64,000 nt of DNA from Sphingomonas sp. Leaf242. Its GTDB lineage: Bacteria; Pseudomonadota; Alphaproteobacteria; Sphingomonadales; Sphingomonadaceae. The stretch lies in NCBI RefSeq assembly GCF_001422045.1, contig NZ_LMLW01000009.1, positions 248,001 to 312,000 of the forward strand, written 5' to 3'. The notes beneath the pieces are model-generated. The model ran no database searches. It saw nothing but the letters and a program-made list of their open reading frames with translations, and had not been told where the DNA came from. Shown one piece after another: positions 17,070 through 25,589 of this stretch; the stretch's first letter is position 1, and each line of letters starts with the position of its first letter. The position numbers and the translations under genes were made by a program.

Positions 17070-17867
17070 ATGACAGATCTCATACTCAACGACGGCCGCA
17101 CGATGCCCCAATTCGGCATGGGCACGTGGCAGATCCCCGACAGCCAGGCAGCCGCGATCGTCCGCGCCGGGCTCGATATCGGTTTCCGCCTAGTCGACAC
17201 CGCGGCGATCTACGACAACGAACGCGGCGTCGGCGACGGCTACAAGGGTTCGGAGGCGTTCCTGACGACCAAGCTTTGGAACGACCGACAGGGCGACGCC
17301 GAAGCGGCGATGGACGAGAGCCTGGCGCTGCTCGGTGTCGAGTTCGTCGACCTGTACCTGATGCACTGGCCGGTCCCCAAGCAGGACCAGTATGTCGAGG
17401 CCTGGAAGGCGATGATCGCGCTCCGTGATGCCGGGAAGGCAAAGTCGATCGGCGTGTCGAACTTCCTGCCCGAGCATATCGATACAATTGTCGCCGCGAC
17501 TGGCGTTACCCCGGCGGTAAACCAGATCGAGCTCCACCCTAATTTCCAGCAACGCGAGCAGCGCGCGTATCACGAAGCGCACGGCATCGTGACGCAGAGC
17601 TGGAGCCCGCTGGGGCAGGGCAAGACGCTGTTGCAGGACGAGGTCATCGTCCGCATCGCCGGCAAGCACGGCCGCAGCGCAGCGCAGGTGATCCTCGCAT
17701 GGCATCTGGCGAAAGGCTTCTCGGTGATCCCGAAGGCGTCGGATGCGGAGCATCTCGCCGACAATTTTGCCGCGCAGGATTTAACGCTGGACGACGAAGA
17801 TATGGTCGCGATCAAAGCCCTGGACGATCCCGCCGGTCGCTTGGGGCCTGAGCCTAACGCGATGTGA
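17070..17867 (+). CDS. Aldo/keto reductase (2,5-diketo-D-gluconate reductase type)
   Basis: From ATG 17070 the protein is 265 residues, the usual length for prokaryotic AKR5-like enzymes. It carries DTAAIYDNE with the catalytic Tyr, the Lys of TTKLWN and the His of YLMHWP; GVSNFL, NQIELHP and VIPKASD form the NADPH-binding barrel end. Substrate cannot be read from the sequence. A 5' extension (17001) would read from the dedA-facing intergenic space and is not conserved. A short repeat D fragment follows its stop. Confidence 0.88.
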   Translation: MTDLILNDGRTMPQFGMGTWQIPDSQAAAIVRAGLDIGFRLVDTAAIYDNERGVGDGYKGSEAFLTTKLWNDRQGDAEAAMDESLALLGVEFVDLYLMHWPVPKQDQYVEAWKAMIALRDAGKAKSIGVSNFLPEHIDTIVAATGVTPAVNQIELHPNFQQREQRAYHEAHGIVTQSWSPLGQGKTLLQDEVIVRIAGKHGRSAAQVILAWHLAKGFSVIPKASDAEHLADNFAAQDLTLDDEDMVAIKALDDPAGRLGPEPNAM

Positions 17868-17894
17868 GTAGTGAAAACGGCTCTCCAACCTCCG

Positions 17895-17922
17895 TCCGTC
17901 ATCCTGACTTTCGTCAGTGACG
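17895..17922. repeat. Fragment of palindromic repeat family D
   Basis: CGTCATCCTGACTTTCGTCAG followed by TGACGGG equals one arm of the family D element seen in full at 31327. It lies between the aldo/keto reductase stop and the udgX stop, where the two genes converge. Confidence 0.65.
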
Positions 17923-17961
17923 GGCGAGCGAAGTTCAACTGGTACAATATGTCGCCGAAGA

Positions 17962-19347
17962 TCAGCCGATCCGCCCTCCTACGACCCGCAGATCCTCGAC
18001 AAACCGCGCATATTCCTCCGCAGCCTGAGCCGGATCCGGCAACCGCAGCAGATAGCTCGGATGCACCGTGATCCAAGCCTCGCCGCCATCCGGCAACTGC
18101 AACGCCCGGCCACGTTCGCGCCCGATCGTCATCACCTTCCCGAACAACGACCGCGCTGCGGTCGCACCGAGCGCCACGGTGACTTTCGGTTTGATCAGCA
18201 TCTGCTCCTGCTCGATCCACCAGCGGCACGCGTCGATCTCGCCGGCGCCGGGCTTCGCATGGATCCGCCGCTTGCCGCGCTGCTCGAACTTGAAGTGCTT
18301 CACCGCGTTGGTGACGTAAGCGCGCGATCGGTCGACGCCCGCTTCCGCCATCGCCTTGTCGAACATCTGACCCGCCGGCCCGACGAACGGTCGTCCGGCA
18401 AGATCCTCCTGGTCGCCCGGCTGTTCGCCGACGAACATGAGCGGGGCGTCGACCGGGCCTTCGCCGAACACGGTCTGCGTCGCCGGCTTGTAGAGCGGGC
18501 ACCGCGTGCACCCGGCCGCTTCGTCGCGCAAAGCTTCCCATGCGATCAGGCTATTCCCGCCGACCGTGTCGCGCGCCTTCGCAATCATCCCGCTCTCCCG
18601 CGCCTGTGCCGCTGCCAGCAGGCCCGGCACCAGGGCGGTTTCGGGCATGTTCTTCCAGTATTTCTTCGGCATCTCCTTCAGCATCGCGCCGATTTTCACG
18701 CGGGCCGGGTTGAAGATGCTGGCGTAATAGGTCTTCCAGACCTCTTCGGTCGGGTCGCCGTCGGGGGCATCGGCCTTACTGGCGCCGGGGCCTTCGCTCA
18801 GCGCCTTGCCGTCCCAGTGGATCGAGACCTCGGGAGTCAGGATCGACCAGCGCATGCTTGCGAAGCGATTGACGAAGAACGCGGCGTTGGCGCGGACGAT
18901 GTGGTGGTCGGGCTCGAACCACGCAACAAACCGTGTTCCGCCATCCTCCTCGACCTCGCGAAAGCGCAGAAATGCGCGCATCTTGTGGATATCGCGGCGA
19001 ACGTCCTTGGCGATCCGGTCGAGGCGGCGGACGAGCGGGTCTGCGCGGTCCTCGATCAGTTTGGGTTCGCGGCGAAGGCGGGTGAGCAGCGTGTAGAGCA
19101 GGGCGAACCGTTCTGGGTCGCTGCCGAGGATGGCGCTGCGGGCTAGGTCTATAAAGGCGCGGGGGACGGAGAACGCGCCGGGGGGCGGAGCGGGGGCGGG
19201 GTCCGCCACGGTTGCGAACAGGTCGACCGGCTCGTCGCCGACTTGCCAGACGACGTCGTCAGGGGGGACGTCCTCGGCGATCAGGCCACGCGCGGCGTCG
19301 CGCCAGCCGTCGAAATCGTCGGGTTCGGTTAGGGTTACGACGCGCAT
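17962..19347 (-). CDS. udgX: DUF4130-type domain fused to UdgX uracil-DNA glycosylase
   Basis: A 461-residue fusion. The N-terminal half (about 1-255; VVTLTEPDDFDGWRDAARGL, DIHKMRAFLRFREV, VAWFEPDHHIV) is the DUF4130 type that accompanies a radical SAM protein. The C-terminal half is a family 4-like uracil-DNA glycosylase: Cys ligands near CTRCPLY, motif GEQPGDQED (307-315), KRRIH (359-363) and the distal HPSYLLR. The KRRIH loop is diagnostic of UdgX, whose His (here H363) becomes covalently joined to the abasic site after uracil removal. ATG 19347 is chosen because upstream codons belong to repeat F. Its partner gene is the next one upstream. Confidence 0.9.
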   Translation of the reverse strand: MRVVTLTEPDDFDGWRDAARGLIAEDVPPDDVVWQVGDEPVDLFATVADPAPAPPPGAFSVPRAFIDLARSAILGSDPERFALLYTLLTRLRREPKLIEDRADPLVRRLDRIAKDVRRDIHKMRAFLRFREVEEDGGTRFVAWFEPDHHIVRANAAFFVNRFASMRWSILTPEVSIHWDGKALSEGPGASKADAPDGDPTEEVWKTYYASIFNPARVKIGAMLKEMPKKYWKNMPETALVPGLLAAAQARESGMIAKARDTVGGNSLIAWEALRDEAAGCTRCPLYKPATQTVFGEGPVDAPLMFVGEQPGDQEDLAGRPFVGPAGQMFDKAMAEAGVDRSRAYVTNAVKHFKFEQRGKRRIHAKPGAGEIDACRWWIEQEQMLIKPKVTVALGATAARSLFGKVMTIGRERGRALQLPDGGEAWITVHPSYLLRLPDPAQAAEEYARFVEDLRVVGGRIG

Positions 19348-19350
19348 AAT

Positions 19351-19478
19351 CCTCCCCGGCACGGGGAGGGGGACCAGCGAAGCTGGTGGAGGGGGGCTTC
19401 CGCGAACGTGTCGGTGGTGGTGAGCCCCCTCCACCCCGCCGCTGCGCGTCGCGGTCCCCCTCCCCGTGCCGGGGGGGA
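19351..19478. repeat. Long inverted repeat, family F
   Basis: CCTCCCCGGCACGGGGAGGGGGACC (left) and GGTCCCCCTCCCCGTGCCGGGG (right) enclose inner arms built on GGTGGAGGGGG and CCCCCTCCACC, so it forms one long interrupted hairpin of about 128 bases. It fills the gap between udgX and the radical SAM gene and could reduce the downstream gene's share of a joint transcript. It is the only copy seen. Confidence 0.8.
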
Positions 19479-19489
19479 ATGCGTCGGCG

Positions 19490-20734
19490 TCACGCGAACA
19501 TTTCCATTTGCTTGGGTTTTGGGGCGATGATGGGGCGGAGCTCGGCTTTGTCCGCCAGAGCTACCGGGCGCCAGTCTTCGGCGATGATGAAGGGGCGGAG
19601 CTTGGCCACGGATATCGTCAACCTTGCGATGTCCGCCAGATGCAGGCGGCGCCAGCGGCGGCTGGTCAGGATACCGTTGACTGCCTTTACGCCGAGTCCG
19701 GGGACGCGGAGGAGCATTTCGCGGGGGGCGCGGTTGACGTCTACCGGGAAAGATCCGCGGAATTTGAGCGCCCAGGCGAGCTTGGGGTCGATGTCGAGCG
19801 GGAGCATGCCGGTTGCGTCGTCGGCGGCGGCGACGACTTCGTGCGGCTGGAACTCGTAGAAGCGCATCAGCCAGTCGGACTGGTAGAGACGGTGCTCGCG
19901 CATCAGTGGCGGGCGTTGCAGCGGCAGGACGGCGCTCGCATCAGGGATGGGGCTGAACGCGGAATAATAGACGCGGCGCAGGCCGAAGCGGTCGTACAGG
20001 GTCGACGCCTTCCGGACGATGTCGCCGTCGGTTGCGGCATCGGCGCCGACGATCATCTGGGTCGACTGGCCGGCAGGGGCGAATTTGGGCGCGGACTTGT
20101 ACTTGGCCTTGGCGTCCTTGCCGTCGATGATCGACGCCTTCACCTCCGCCATCGCGGTCTCGATGCGGACGCCGTCCTTTTCGGGGGCAAGCCGCTTCAA
20201 CCCGTTGGCGGTCGGCAGTTCGACGTTGATCGAGACGCGATCCGCGTACAACCCGGCCTGATGGACCAGTTCGGGATCGGCGTCGGGGATCGTCTTGAGG
20301 TGGATATAGCCGCGAAAATGGTGATCCTCGCGCAGCGACCGCGCGACCTCTACCATCTGCTCCATCGTGTAATTGGACGAGGCTATGATACCCGACGAGA
20401 GGAACAGGCCCTCGATATAATTGCGCTTGTAGAAGGCGATGGTGAGATCGACCACTTCCTTTGCCGTAAAGCGGGCGCGGCGGACGTTCGAGCTCTTGCG
20501 GTTGATGCAGTAATGGCAGTCGAAGATGCAGCTGTTGGTCAGCAGGATCTTCAGCAGCGAGATGCAGCGGCCGTCGGGGGCGTAGGCGTGGCAGATGCCC
20601 ATGCCCTCGGTCGACCCCAGTCCCTTGCCGTCCTTCGAATCGCGCTTGGTCGTGCCCGACGACGCGCAGGACGCATCGTATTTAGCCGCGTCGGCGAGGA
20701 TCTCGAGCTTTTCACGGGTGTCGAGTTGGGCCAT
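19490..20734 (-). CDS. Putative DNA modification/repair radical SAM protein
   Basis: A 414-residue radical SAM enzyme. The [4Fe-4S] motif is C69IFDC73HYC76, with NSC before and NRKSSN after. GLFLSSGII, HLKTIPDADPELV and SINVELPT continue the barrel, and a helix-hairpin-helix segment (VNRAPREMLLRVPGLGVKAV, about 335-370) points to nucleic acid binding. It belongs to the group always found with the DUF4130-type protein, here fused to UdgX, so a shared nucleic-acid repair task is expected, but the reaction is unknown. The conserved 14-base element (20845-20858) lies about 110 bases upstream. Confidence 0.87.
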   Translation of the reverse strand: MAQLDTREKLEILADAAKYDASCASSGTTKRDSKDGKGLGSTEGMGICHAYAPDGRCISLLKILLTNSCIFDCHYCINRKSSNVRRARFTAKEVVDLTIAFYKRNYIEGLFLSSGIIASSNYTMEQMVEVARSLREDHHFRGYIHLKTIPDADPELVHQAGLYADRVSINVELPTANGLKRLAPEKDGVRIETAMAEVKASIIDGKDAKAKYKSAPKFAPAGQSTQMIVGADAATDGDIVRKASTLYDRFGLRRVYYSAFSPIPDASAVLPLQRPPLMREHRLYQSDWLMRFYEFQPHEVVAAADDATGMLPLDIDPKLAWALKFRGSFPVDVNRAPREMLLRVPGLGVKAVNGILTSRRWRRLHLADIARLTISVAKLRPFIIAEDWRPVALADKAELRPIIAPKPKQMEMFA

Positions 20735-20844
20735 TCGTTCGTCTTACGTTCCGCGAAAAGGGGTGTCGAGTGATGGAGATCAACTTGTCGATATGTCGTT
20801 GTATTGGCCGCCTTTCGGGTCGGCCCCGATGCTGGAAGTGCACA

Positions 20845-20858
20845 AAGTGCAGACGCTG
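20845..20858 (-). promoter_or_regulatory. Conserved upstream element, copy 2 (before the radical SAM gene)
   Basis: Read on the - strand: CAGCGTCTGCACTT, then TGTGCACTTC, ending about 100 bases before the start at 20734. Preceding it are GGAAAAATGCTCC, matched by GAAAATGCTGC in copy 1, and TGTCCTAC (20937-20944 on the opposite strand). The flanking similarity reaches about 35 bases. Confidence 0.5.
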
Positions 20859-20952
20859 GGAGCATTTTTCCGATGTCTGCACTTAGGCCCAGACGTGGAC
20901 GATTGCGGATTCACGACGGTGACAGGATCGGGTTGTGTAGGACACCCGAAAG

Positions 20953-21129
20953 TCAGCCGAACAGATAGCGGATCAGGTCGACCATGCCGCCGAGGCTCAC
21001 GGGCAGGAGCAACAACAGGAAGAGATAGACGAAGATCAGGCGGGTGAGCGCCTTCTCGTGCCGATACACGGGCTTGCGGGGAGGCAGGTCCTCCTTGCGC
21101 GGCCAGATGCTGGATTCGTCGAGGAACAT
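20953..21129 (-). CDS. Small single-span membrane protein following smc
   Basis: A 58-residue frame that begins MFLDESSIWPRKEDLPPRKP and ends MVDLIRYLFG. The first 30 residues are charged with a Pro-rich stretch, residues 31-48 (LIFVYLFLLLLLPVSLGG) are a convincing membrane span, and a short amphipathic tail follows, so an N-in topology is likely. The start lies 33 bases after the smc stop on the same strand, suggesting one transcript. No strong Shine-Dalgarno is visible, which lowers confidence. Function unknown. Confidence 0.65.
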   Translation of the reverse strand: MFLDESSIWPRKEDLPPRKPVYRHEKALTRLIFVYLFLLLLLPVSLGGMVDLIRYLFG

Positions 21130-21162
21130 CGAGGGTCAACGTCGCGAACGGGGATTGTCTCC

Positions 21163-24100
21163 CTACGCCGTTGCAATGAGTCCGGTTGCGGCTTGCAGGT
21201 CGACCGAGACCAAGCGGCTGACACCGCGTTCGATCATCGTCACGCCGAACAGGCGGTGCATGCGGCTCATCGTGACGGCGTTGTGCGTGACAACGAGGTA
21301 GCGCGTGTCGGTGTCGCGCGACATGCGGTCGAGCAGGTCGCAGAAGCGCTCGATGTTCGCATCGTCGAGCGGTGCGTCGACTTCGTCGAGGACGCAGATC
21401 GGCGCGGGATTGGTGAGGAACAGGCCGAAGATCAGCGCGACCGCGGTCAGAGCCTGCTCGCCGCCCGACAGGAGCGTGAGCGACTGGAGGCGTTTGCCGG
21501 GTGGTTGCGCCATGATCTCGAGACCGGCTTCGAGCGGGTCGTCGGAATCGATCAGTTCCAAGTGCGCGGCGCCTCCGTCGAAGAGCGTGGTGAACAAGCG
21601 CTGGAAATGGCCGTTGACCGCTTCGAACGCGGCGAGCAGGCGCTGGCGACCTTCGCGGTTCAGCGTGCCGATCGAGCCACGCAATCGGTTGACGGCTTGC
21701 CCGAGTTCGTCGCGTTCGACCGCGTTGCCGCGCGCGGACTCTTCGAGTTCTGCGAGTTCGGTCTCGGCGACGAGGTTGACCGGGCCGATCCGCTCGCGGT
21801 CGGTGGCGAGACGGTCGTGGATGGCGGACTCTTCGGCTGGCGCGTGGACGTCGGCGACCGCGAAGCCGAGGCGTTCGGGGAGGACGGGGGCGGGGCATTG
21901 GAAGCGCTCGCCCGAGAGGCGGCCGAGATCGAGGCGGCGTGCTTCGTGGTTTTCGACGCGGGCGATCGCGCCGGCGCGGGCTTCGCGGGCGACGGCGAGC
22001 GCTTCGGTGGCGGCGCGGTGGGCGTCGTCGGCAGTGCGGGCGGCGGTTTCCGCGGTGCGTTCGGTGGCGAGGAGCGCGTCGGCGGTTGTGCGCGCTTCCT
22101 GGTGTTCGGCGTCGAGCGTCTCGATTTCAGCGTCGAGGGCGGCGGGGCGAGCGGCGATCTCGGCGAGGTCGGTGCCGAGCGTGGTTTCGCGCGAGTCCAT
22201 GGCGGCGATGCGCTTGGCGGCTTCACCGGCTCTCGCGCGCCAGCTTCGGGTGTCGGCTTGGGCGGCGGACAGGCGTTCGCGGTGGGTGGCGATGCTGCGG
22301 TCGAGCGTGGTGCGATCGGCGCGGGCCTGCGCGATGGCGGCGCGGGCATTTTCGGCGTCGTATTGGAGTGCGGCGACCTGGCGCGCGTTGGCGGTGCCGT
22401 CGGGGACGGCGGCCATGGCGGCTTCGGCGCGGGTGCGGTCGACGTGAGCGTCGGCGACGTCGTCGGCGATGCGGTGCGCGCGGACGTCGAGGTCTGCCCG
22501 CTGGGTGGCGAGGCGTTCGAGCGCGGCGGCGGCGCGGTCTTCTTGGCGGGCCGCATCGCGCGCGTCGGTTTCGGCGCGTTGGAGCGCGGCGCGCGCGGTT
22601 TGCGACTGGCGGCGGGCGTCGGCGATCTGCTGGTCGACCGCGGCCCGCGCGGTTTCGGCGGTGTCGAGCATGGCGGCGGCGGCGGGGCGTGCGGCCTGAA
22701 GGGCAGTCAGACGGTTGCGGCGGACGAGGCGTTCGGCGGCGGCCGCGCCGGTGCCGGTCGCGGCGAACCCGTCCCAGCGTCGCAAGATGCCGTCGCGCGT
22801 AACGAGCCGCTGGCCGACCGCGAGCGCTTGGCCGGCGTCGGTGTCGACGACGAAGACCTGTGCGAGGCGGCGAGCGAGGGCGGGGGGCGCGTCGACATGC
22901 GCGGCCAGCGGTTCGGCGTCGGTCGGGGCGCTGGGGTCGTCGGCGCGGGGCTTGGCGCCGGCCCACGCCTCGATCGGGGCGTCGAGATCGTCGCCGAGTG
23001 CTGCGGCGAGCGCGCGTTCATAGCCGGTGGTGGCAGATACGTGATCGAGCAGGCGGTCGCGGCCCGAGCGCTGCGTGGCTTTCGTCATTGCGGCGACTTC
23101 GCTGTCGATCGCGGCGAGGTCTGCGCGGGCGCTAGCACGGGTGGTTTCGGCGGCGTCTCGCGCGCTGGTCGCGGAGGCTTCGTCGGTGTCGGCCTGGGTG
23201 ATGGCTTGGCGGGCGGATTCTGCTGCGGCGGTGGCGGCGCGTCGGGCTTCGGCGGCGGTTTCGCGCTCTGCGGCTAGCGGAACGGGGTCGCCGAGGGCGC
23301 GGAGGGCGGCGGCGATCTGCGCGGCGTCGCGATCGGCGCGGTCGGCGCGGGTGCGGGCGGCGGCGAGGGCGGCGCTGGCGACGCGGACTTCGGCGGCGTC
23401 GCGAGCTTGCGTGGCGAGCGCCTGGGCGAGAGAGACTTCGGCGTCGCGGGCGCTGCGTTCGGTCTCGGCGAGCGCGGCGTCGAGATCGGGGATCGCGGCG
23501 GTGGCATCTGCGATCGCGGTGTCGAGCGTCTTGGCCTCGTCGGCGAGGCGGGCGAGCGCGGCGGCGGCGTCGCTGGCGAGCGATCCTTCGCGCGCGCGGT
23601 CGTCGGCGATCCGGGCGCGGGCGTCGGTGAGGTCGGCGATCCTGCGCTCGACGCTGGCCTTCTCGGTCTTGAGCGCGGCGAGGCGGTGGGCGAGATCGCC
23701 GACCAGGTCGCGCGCGGCGAGCGCTGCTGTGCGCGCGGTGGCGACGGCTTCGATCGCGCGGTGCTGGTTTGCGGCGGCTGCGCGCTCGGCTTCGGCGGTG
23801 GCATGGACGCGGGTTTCTGCGGCGCTGGCTTCGGCTTTGGCAGCGTCGGCTGCGGTGGCGGCTTCGCGCCATCGGGCGAACAATGTGCGCGCTTCGGCGA
23901 CGCGGATCTGCGCGGAGATGAGGCGGTAGCGTTCGGCGGCGCGGGCCTGGCGTTTCAGCGTGGCAGCGCGGGCGTCCTGGTCGGAGATGATCTCGTCGAG
24001 CTTGGCGAGATTGGCTTCGGTGGCGCGGAGCTTGCCCTCGGCGTCCTTGCGGCGGACGTGGAGGCCGGCGATCCCGGCGGCTTCCTCGAGCATCGCGCGG

Positions 24101-24549
24101 CGGTCGGCAGGCTTGGCGGCGATGACCGCGCCGATCTTACCCTGGCTGACGAGCGCGGGCGAGTGCGCGCCGGTGGCGGCGTCGGCGAAGAGCAGGCCGA
24201 CGTCCTTGGCGCGGACGTCGCGGCCATCGATCCGGTAGGCGGAGCCGGCGCCGCGCTCGATCCGGCGGACGATTTCACGTTCGTCCCCGGCTATTTCGGC
24301 GAGGATCGAGACTTCGGCGAAGTCGCGTGGGGGGCGGGTCGCGGTGCCGGCGAAGATGACGTCTTCCATGCCGGCGCCGCGCAGGGATTTCGCGCTGGCC
24401 TCGCCCATTGTCCAGCGGAGGGCTTCGAGGAGGTTCGATTTGCCGCAGCCATTGGGGCCGACGACGCCGGTGAGGCCGGGTTCGATGCGGAGATCGGCGG
24501 GGTCGACGAAGCTCTTGAAGCCGGTGATGCGGAGGCGCTTGATCTGCAT
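21163..24549 (-). CDS. smc: Chromosome segregation protein SMC
   Basis: From ATG 24549 the protein is 1128 residues. Walker A is GPNGCGKS at 31-38 in the N-terminal head, followed by two long Ala/Arg/Glu-rich coiled coils, a central hinge (about 515-620) and the C-terminal head with signature LLSGGEQAL (about 1025) and Walker B ICVLDEVDAPLDD (about 1050). SMC works with ScpA and ScpB to compact and segregate the chromosome. An upstream extension to 24699 would read through a repeat C element and is rejected. Antisense frames of several hundred codons over this gene are composition artefacts. Confidence 0.95.
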   Translation of the reverse strand: MQIKRLRITGFKSFVDPADLRIEPGLTGVVGPNGCGKSNLLEALRWTMGEASAKSLRGAGMEDVIFAGTATRPPRDFAEVSILAEIAGDEREIVRRIERGAGSAYRIDGRDVRAKDVGLLFADAATGAHSPALVSQGKIGAVIAAKPADRRAMLEEAAGIAGLHVRRKDAEGKLRATEANLAKLDEIISDQDARAATLKRQARAAERYRLISAQIRVAEARTLFARWREAATAADAAKAEASAAETRVHATAEAERAAAANQHRAIEAVATARTAALAARDLVGDLAHRLAALKTEKASVERRIADLTDARARIADDRAREGSLASDAAAALARLADEAKTLDTAIADATAAIPDLDAALAETERSARDAEVSLAQALATQARDAAEVRVASAALAAARTRADRADRDAAQIAAALRALGDPVPLAAERETAAEARRAATAAAESARQAITQADTDEASATSARDAAETTRASARADLAAIDSEVAAMTKATQRSGRDRLLDHVSATTGYERALAAALGDDLDAPIEAWAGAKPRADDPSAPTDAEPLAAHVDAPPALARRLAQVFVVDTDAGQALAVGQRLVTRDGILRRWDGFAATGTGAAAAERLVRRNRLTALQAARPAAAAMLDTAETARAAVDQQIADARRQSQTARAALQRAETDARDAARQEDRAAAALERLATQRADLDVRAHRIADDVADAHVDRTRAEAAMAAVPDGTANARQVAALQYDAENARAAIAQARADRTTLDRSIATHRERLSAAQADTRSWRARAGEAAKRIAAMDSRETTLGTDLAEIAARPAALDAEIETLDAEHQEARTTADALLATERTAETAARTADDAHRAATEALAVAREARAGAIARVENHEARRLDLGRLSGERFQCPAPVLPERLGFAVADVHAPAEESAIHDRLATDRERIGPVNLVAETELAELEESARGNAVERDELGQAVNRLRGSIGTLNREGRQRLLAAFEAVNGHFQRLFTTLFDGGAAHLELIDSDDPLEAGLEIMAQPPGKRLQSLTLLSGGEQALTAVALIFGLFLTNPAPICVLDEVDAPLDDANIERFCDLLDRMSRDTDTRYLVVTHNAVTMSRMHRLFGVTMIERGVSRLVSVDLQAATGLIATA

Positions 24550-24597
24550 TCTTGCGCCCCCCGACGGTTGGTTTTGATCGTGTGCCGAACCGCCGAG

Positions 24598-24657
24598 CTT
24601 GTTTCCCCGCGAAGGCGGGGATCCAGACTGGGCTCCCGCCTTCGCGGGAGAACAAGG
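24598..24657. repeat. Palindromic repeat family C, copy 2
   Basis: CTTGTTTCCCCGCGAAGGCGGGGATCCAGACTGG core (shown here in parts: CCCCGCGAAGGCGGGG, then CTCCCGCCTTCGCGGGAG and AACAAG). It lies just upstream of smc, so it could act as a terminator or attenuator before that gene. Confidence 0.9.
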
Positions 24658-24695
24658 GGGCGGGCTGCCCGCGGGCACGCTTACCGCCCTTGCCT

Positions 24696-24800
24696 CCACC
24701 CCGGCGAAGGCCGGGGCCCAATTGGAGAGGTCGCGGTAACGAAGCGCTGATCTCCGTTAGCAACGTCCCCCAATTGGGCCCCGGCCTCCGCCGGGGTGGT
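24696..24800. repeat. Palindromic repeat family B, copy 2
   Basis: CCACCCCGGCGAAGGCCGGG and the inverse CCGGCCTCCGCCGGGGTGG flank a centre with GGTAACG and CAACGTCCCCCAATTGG. It is in tandem with a family C copy 38 bases away; the two families are neighbours again at 36436/36571, 40923/41100 and 48241/48324. Confidence 0.9.
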
Positions 24801-24822
24801 AGTTACTTGTGGAGCGGTTAGC

Positions 24823-25563
24823 TTACGCCCCAGCCGCCTTCAGTGCCTTCTCCATCTGATCCCAGCTCACGACCTGATCGAGCTTCTTGTCGTTGATCAG
24901 GAACGTCGGCGTGCCCGTGACCGTCCCGGCCTGCATCGCGTTCTCGGTCGGCTTGGCCATCACTTCGAGCTGCTTCTGATCCGCGAGACATGCGCGCGCC
25001 TTCGCTTCCGGGATCCCGCGCTGCTTGACGAAATCGATCGCGCCCATCTGTTCGGCGAGCTTGGTCGCGACGACCGTCGGCGGCTGGTTGGCGAGCGCCT
25101 TCTGCTGGTCAGGCGTCATCGCCTGGAGCTTGTCGAGGAAGGCGATCTGGTTGCCGTACATCTGCTCGAGGATCGGGAAGAACGGCGCGACGCCGCCGCA
25201 CTGGCCGAGCAGGGTCAGCGCGACGTCGGGCGCGCCGTGGACGAGGAAGTCGCGGAATTCGAAGCTGACTTTCCCGGTCGAGACGTACTTCTCGGTCAGC
25301 GGCTTGTATGCCTCGCGGCCGAACGCGCCGCAGGTCGGGCACGAGCGTGCGCCGTATTCGACGAGCTTGATCGGCGCGTTCGGGTTGCCCATCAGGTAAC
25401 CCTCGGGGGTCTTCACGACCGTCTCGGTCCAGTTCTGGCCGGCGGGGGCTGCGGCGGCTGCAACGGGCGCCGCGGCGGGCTGGTCTACGTTACCGGTCGA
25501 ATCGTTCTTCGAACAGGCGGCGAGCGCGAGCGGCAGGACGGCGAGCGTGGTCAGGAACTTCAT
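24823..25563 (-). CDS. DsbA-like thiol-disulfide lipoprotein
   Basis: A 246-residue periplasmic protein. The N-terminus has a lipobox (LALAAC, Cys about residue 17), then an Ala/Pro-rich tether and a thioredoxin-fold DsbA domain with active site C75-P-T-C78 in GARSCPTCGAFG; the cis-Pro loop is TGTPTFLIN near 215. A DsbA-like oxidase or isomerase role is expected. ATG 25563 is preceded, 26 bases upstream, by a second dsbA-like gene on the same strand. These two genes stand directly upstream of smc. The lipid anchor is unusual for DsbA. Confidence 0.85.
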   Translation of the reverse strand: MKFLTTLAVLPLALAACSKNDSTGNVDQPAAAPVAAAAAPAGQNWTETVVKTPEGYLMGNPNAPIKLVEYGARSCPTCGAFGREAYKPLTEKYVSTGKVSFEFRDFLVHGAPDVALTLLGQCGGVAPFFPILEQMYGNQIAFLDKLQAMTPDQQKALANQPPTVVATKLAEQMGAIDFVKQRGIPEAKARACLADQKQLEVMAKPTENAMQAGTVTGTPTFLINDKKLDQVVSWDQMEKALKAAGA

Positions 25564-25589
25564 CGGGTTACTCCAGTGGATCACGTGAA

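Noticed and set aside
21058..23277. A 739-codon open frame on the + strand
   Set aside because: It is antisense to smc, which has all SMC motifs. The translated product is Gly/Ala/Arg-rich with no recognisable domain, a result of high GC at the third codon position.
24550..24699. Extended N-terminus for SMC
   Set aside because: The additional 50 residues are read through a family C palindrome (with typical PAKAGAQSG peptide) and are absent from SMC proteins.
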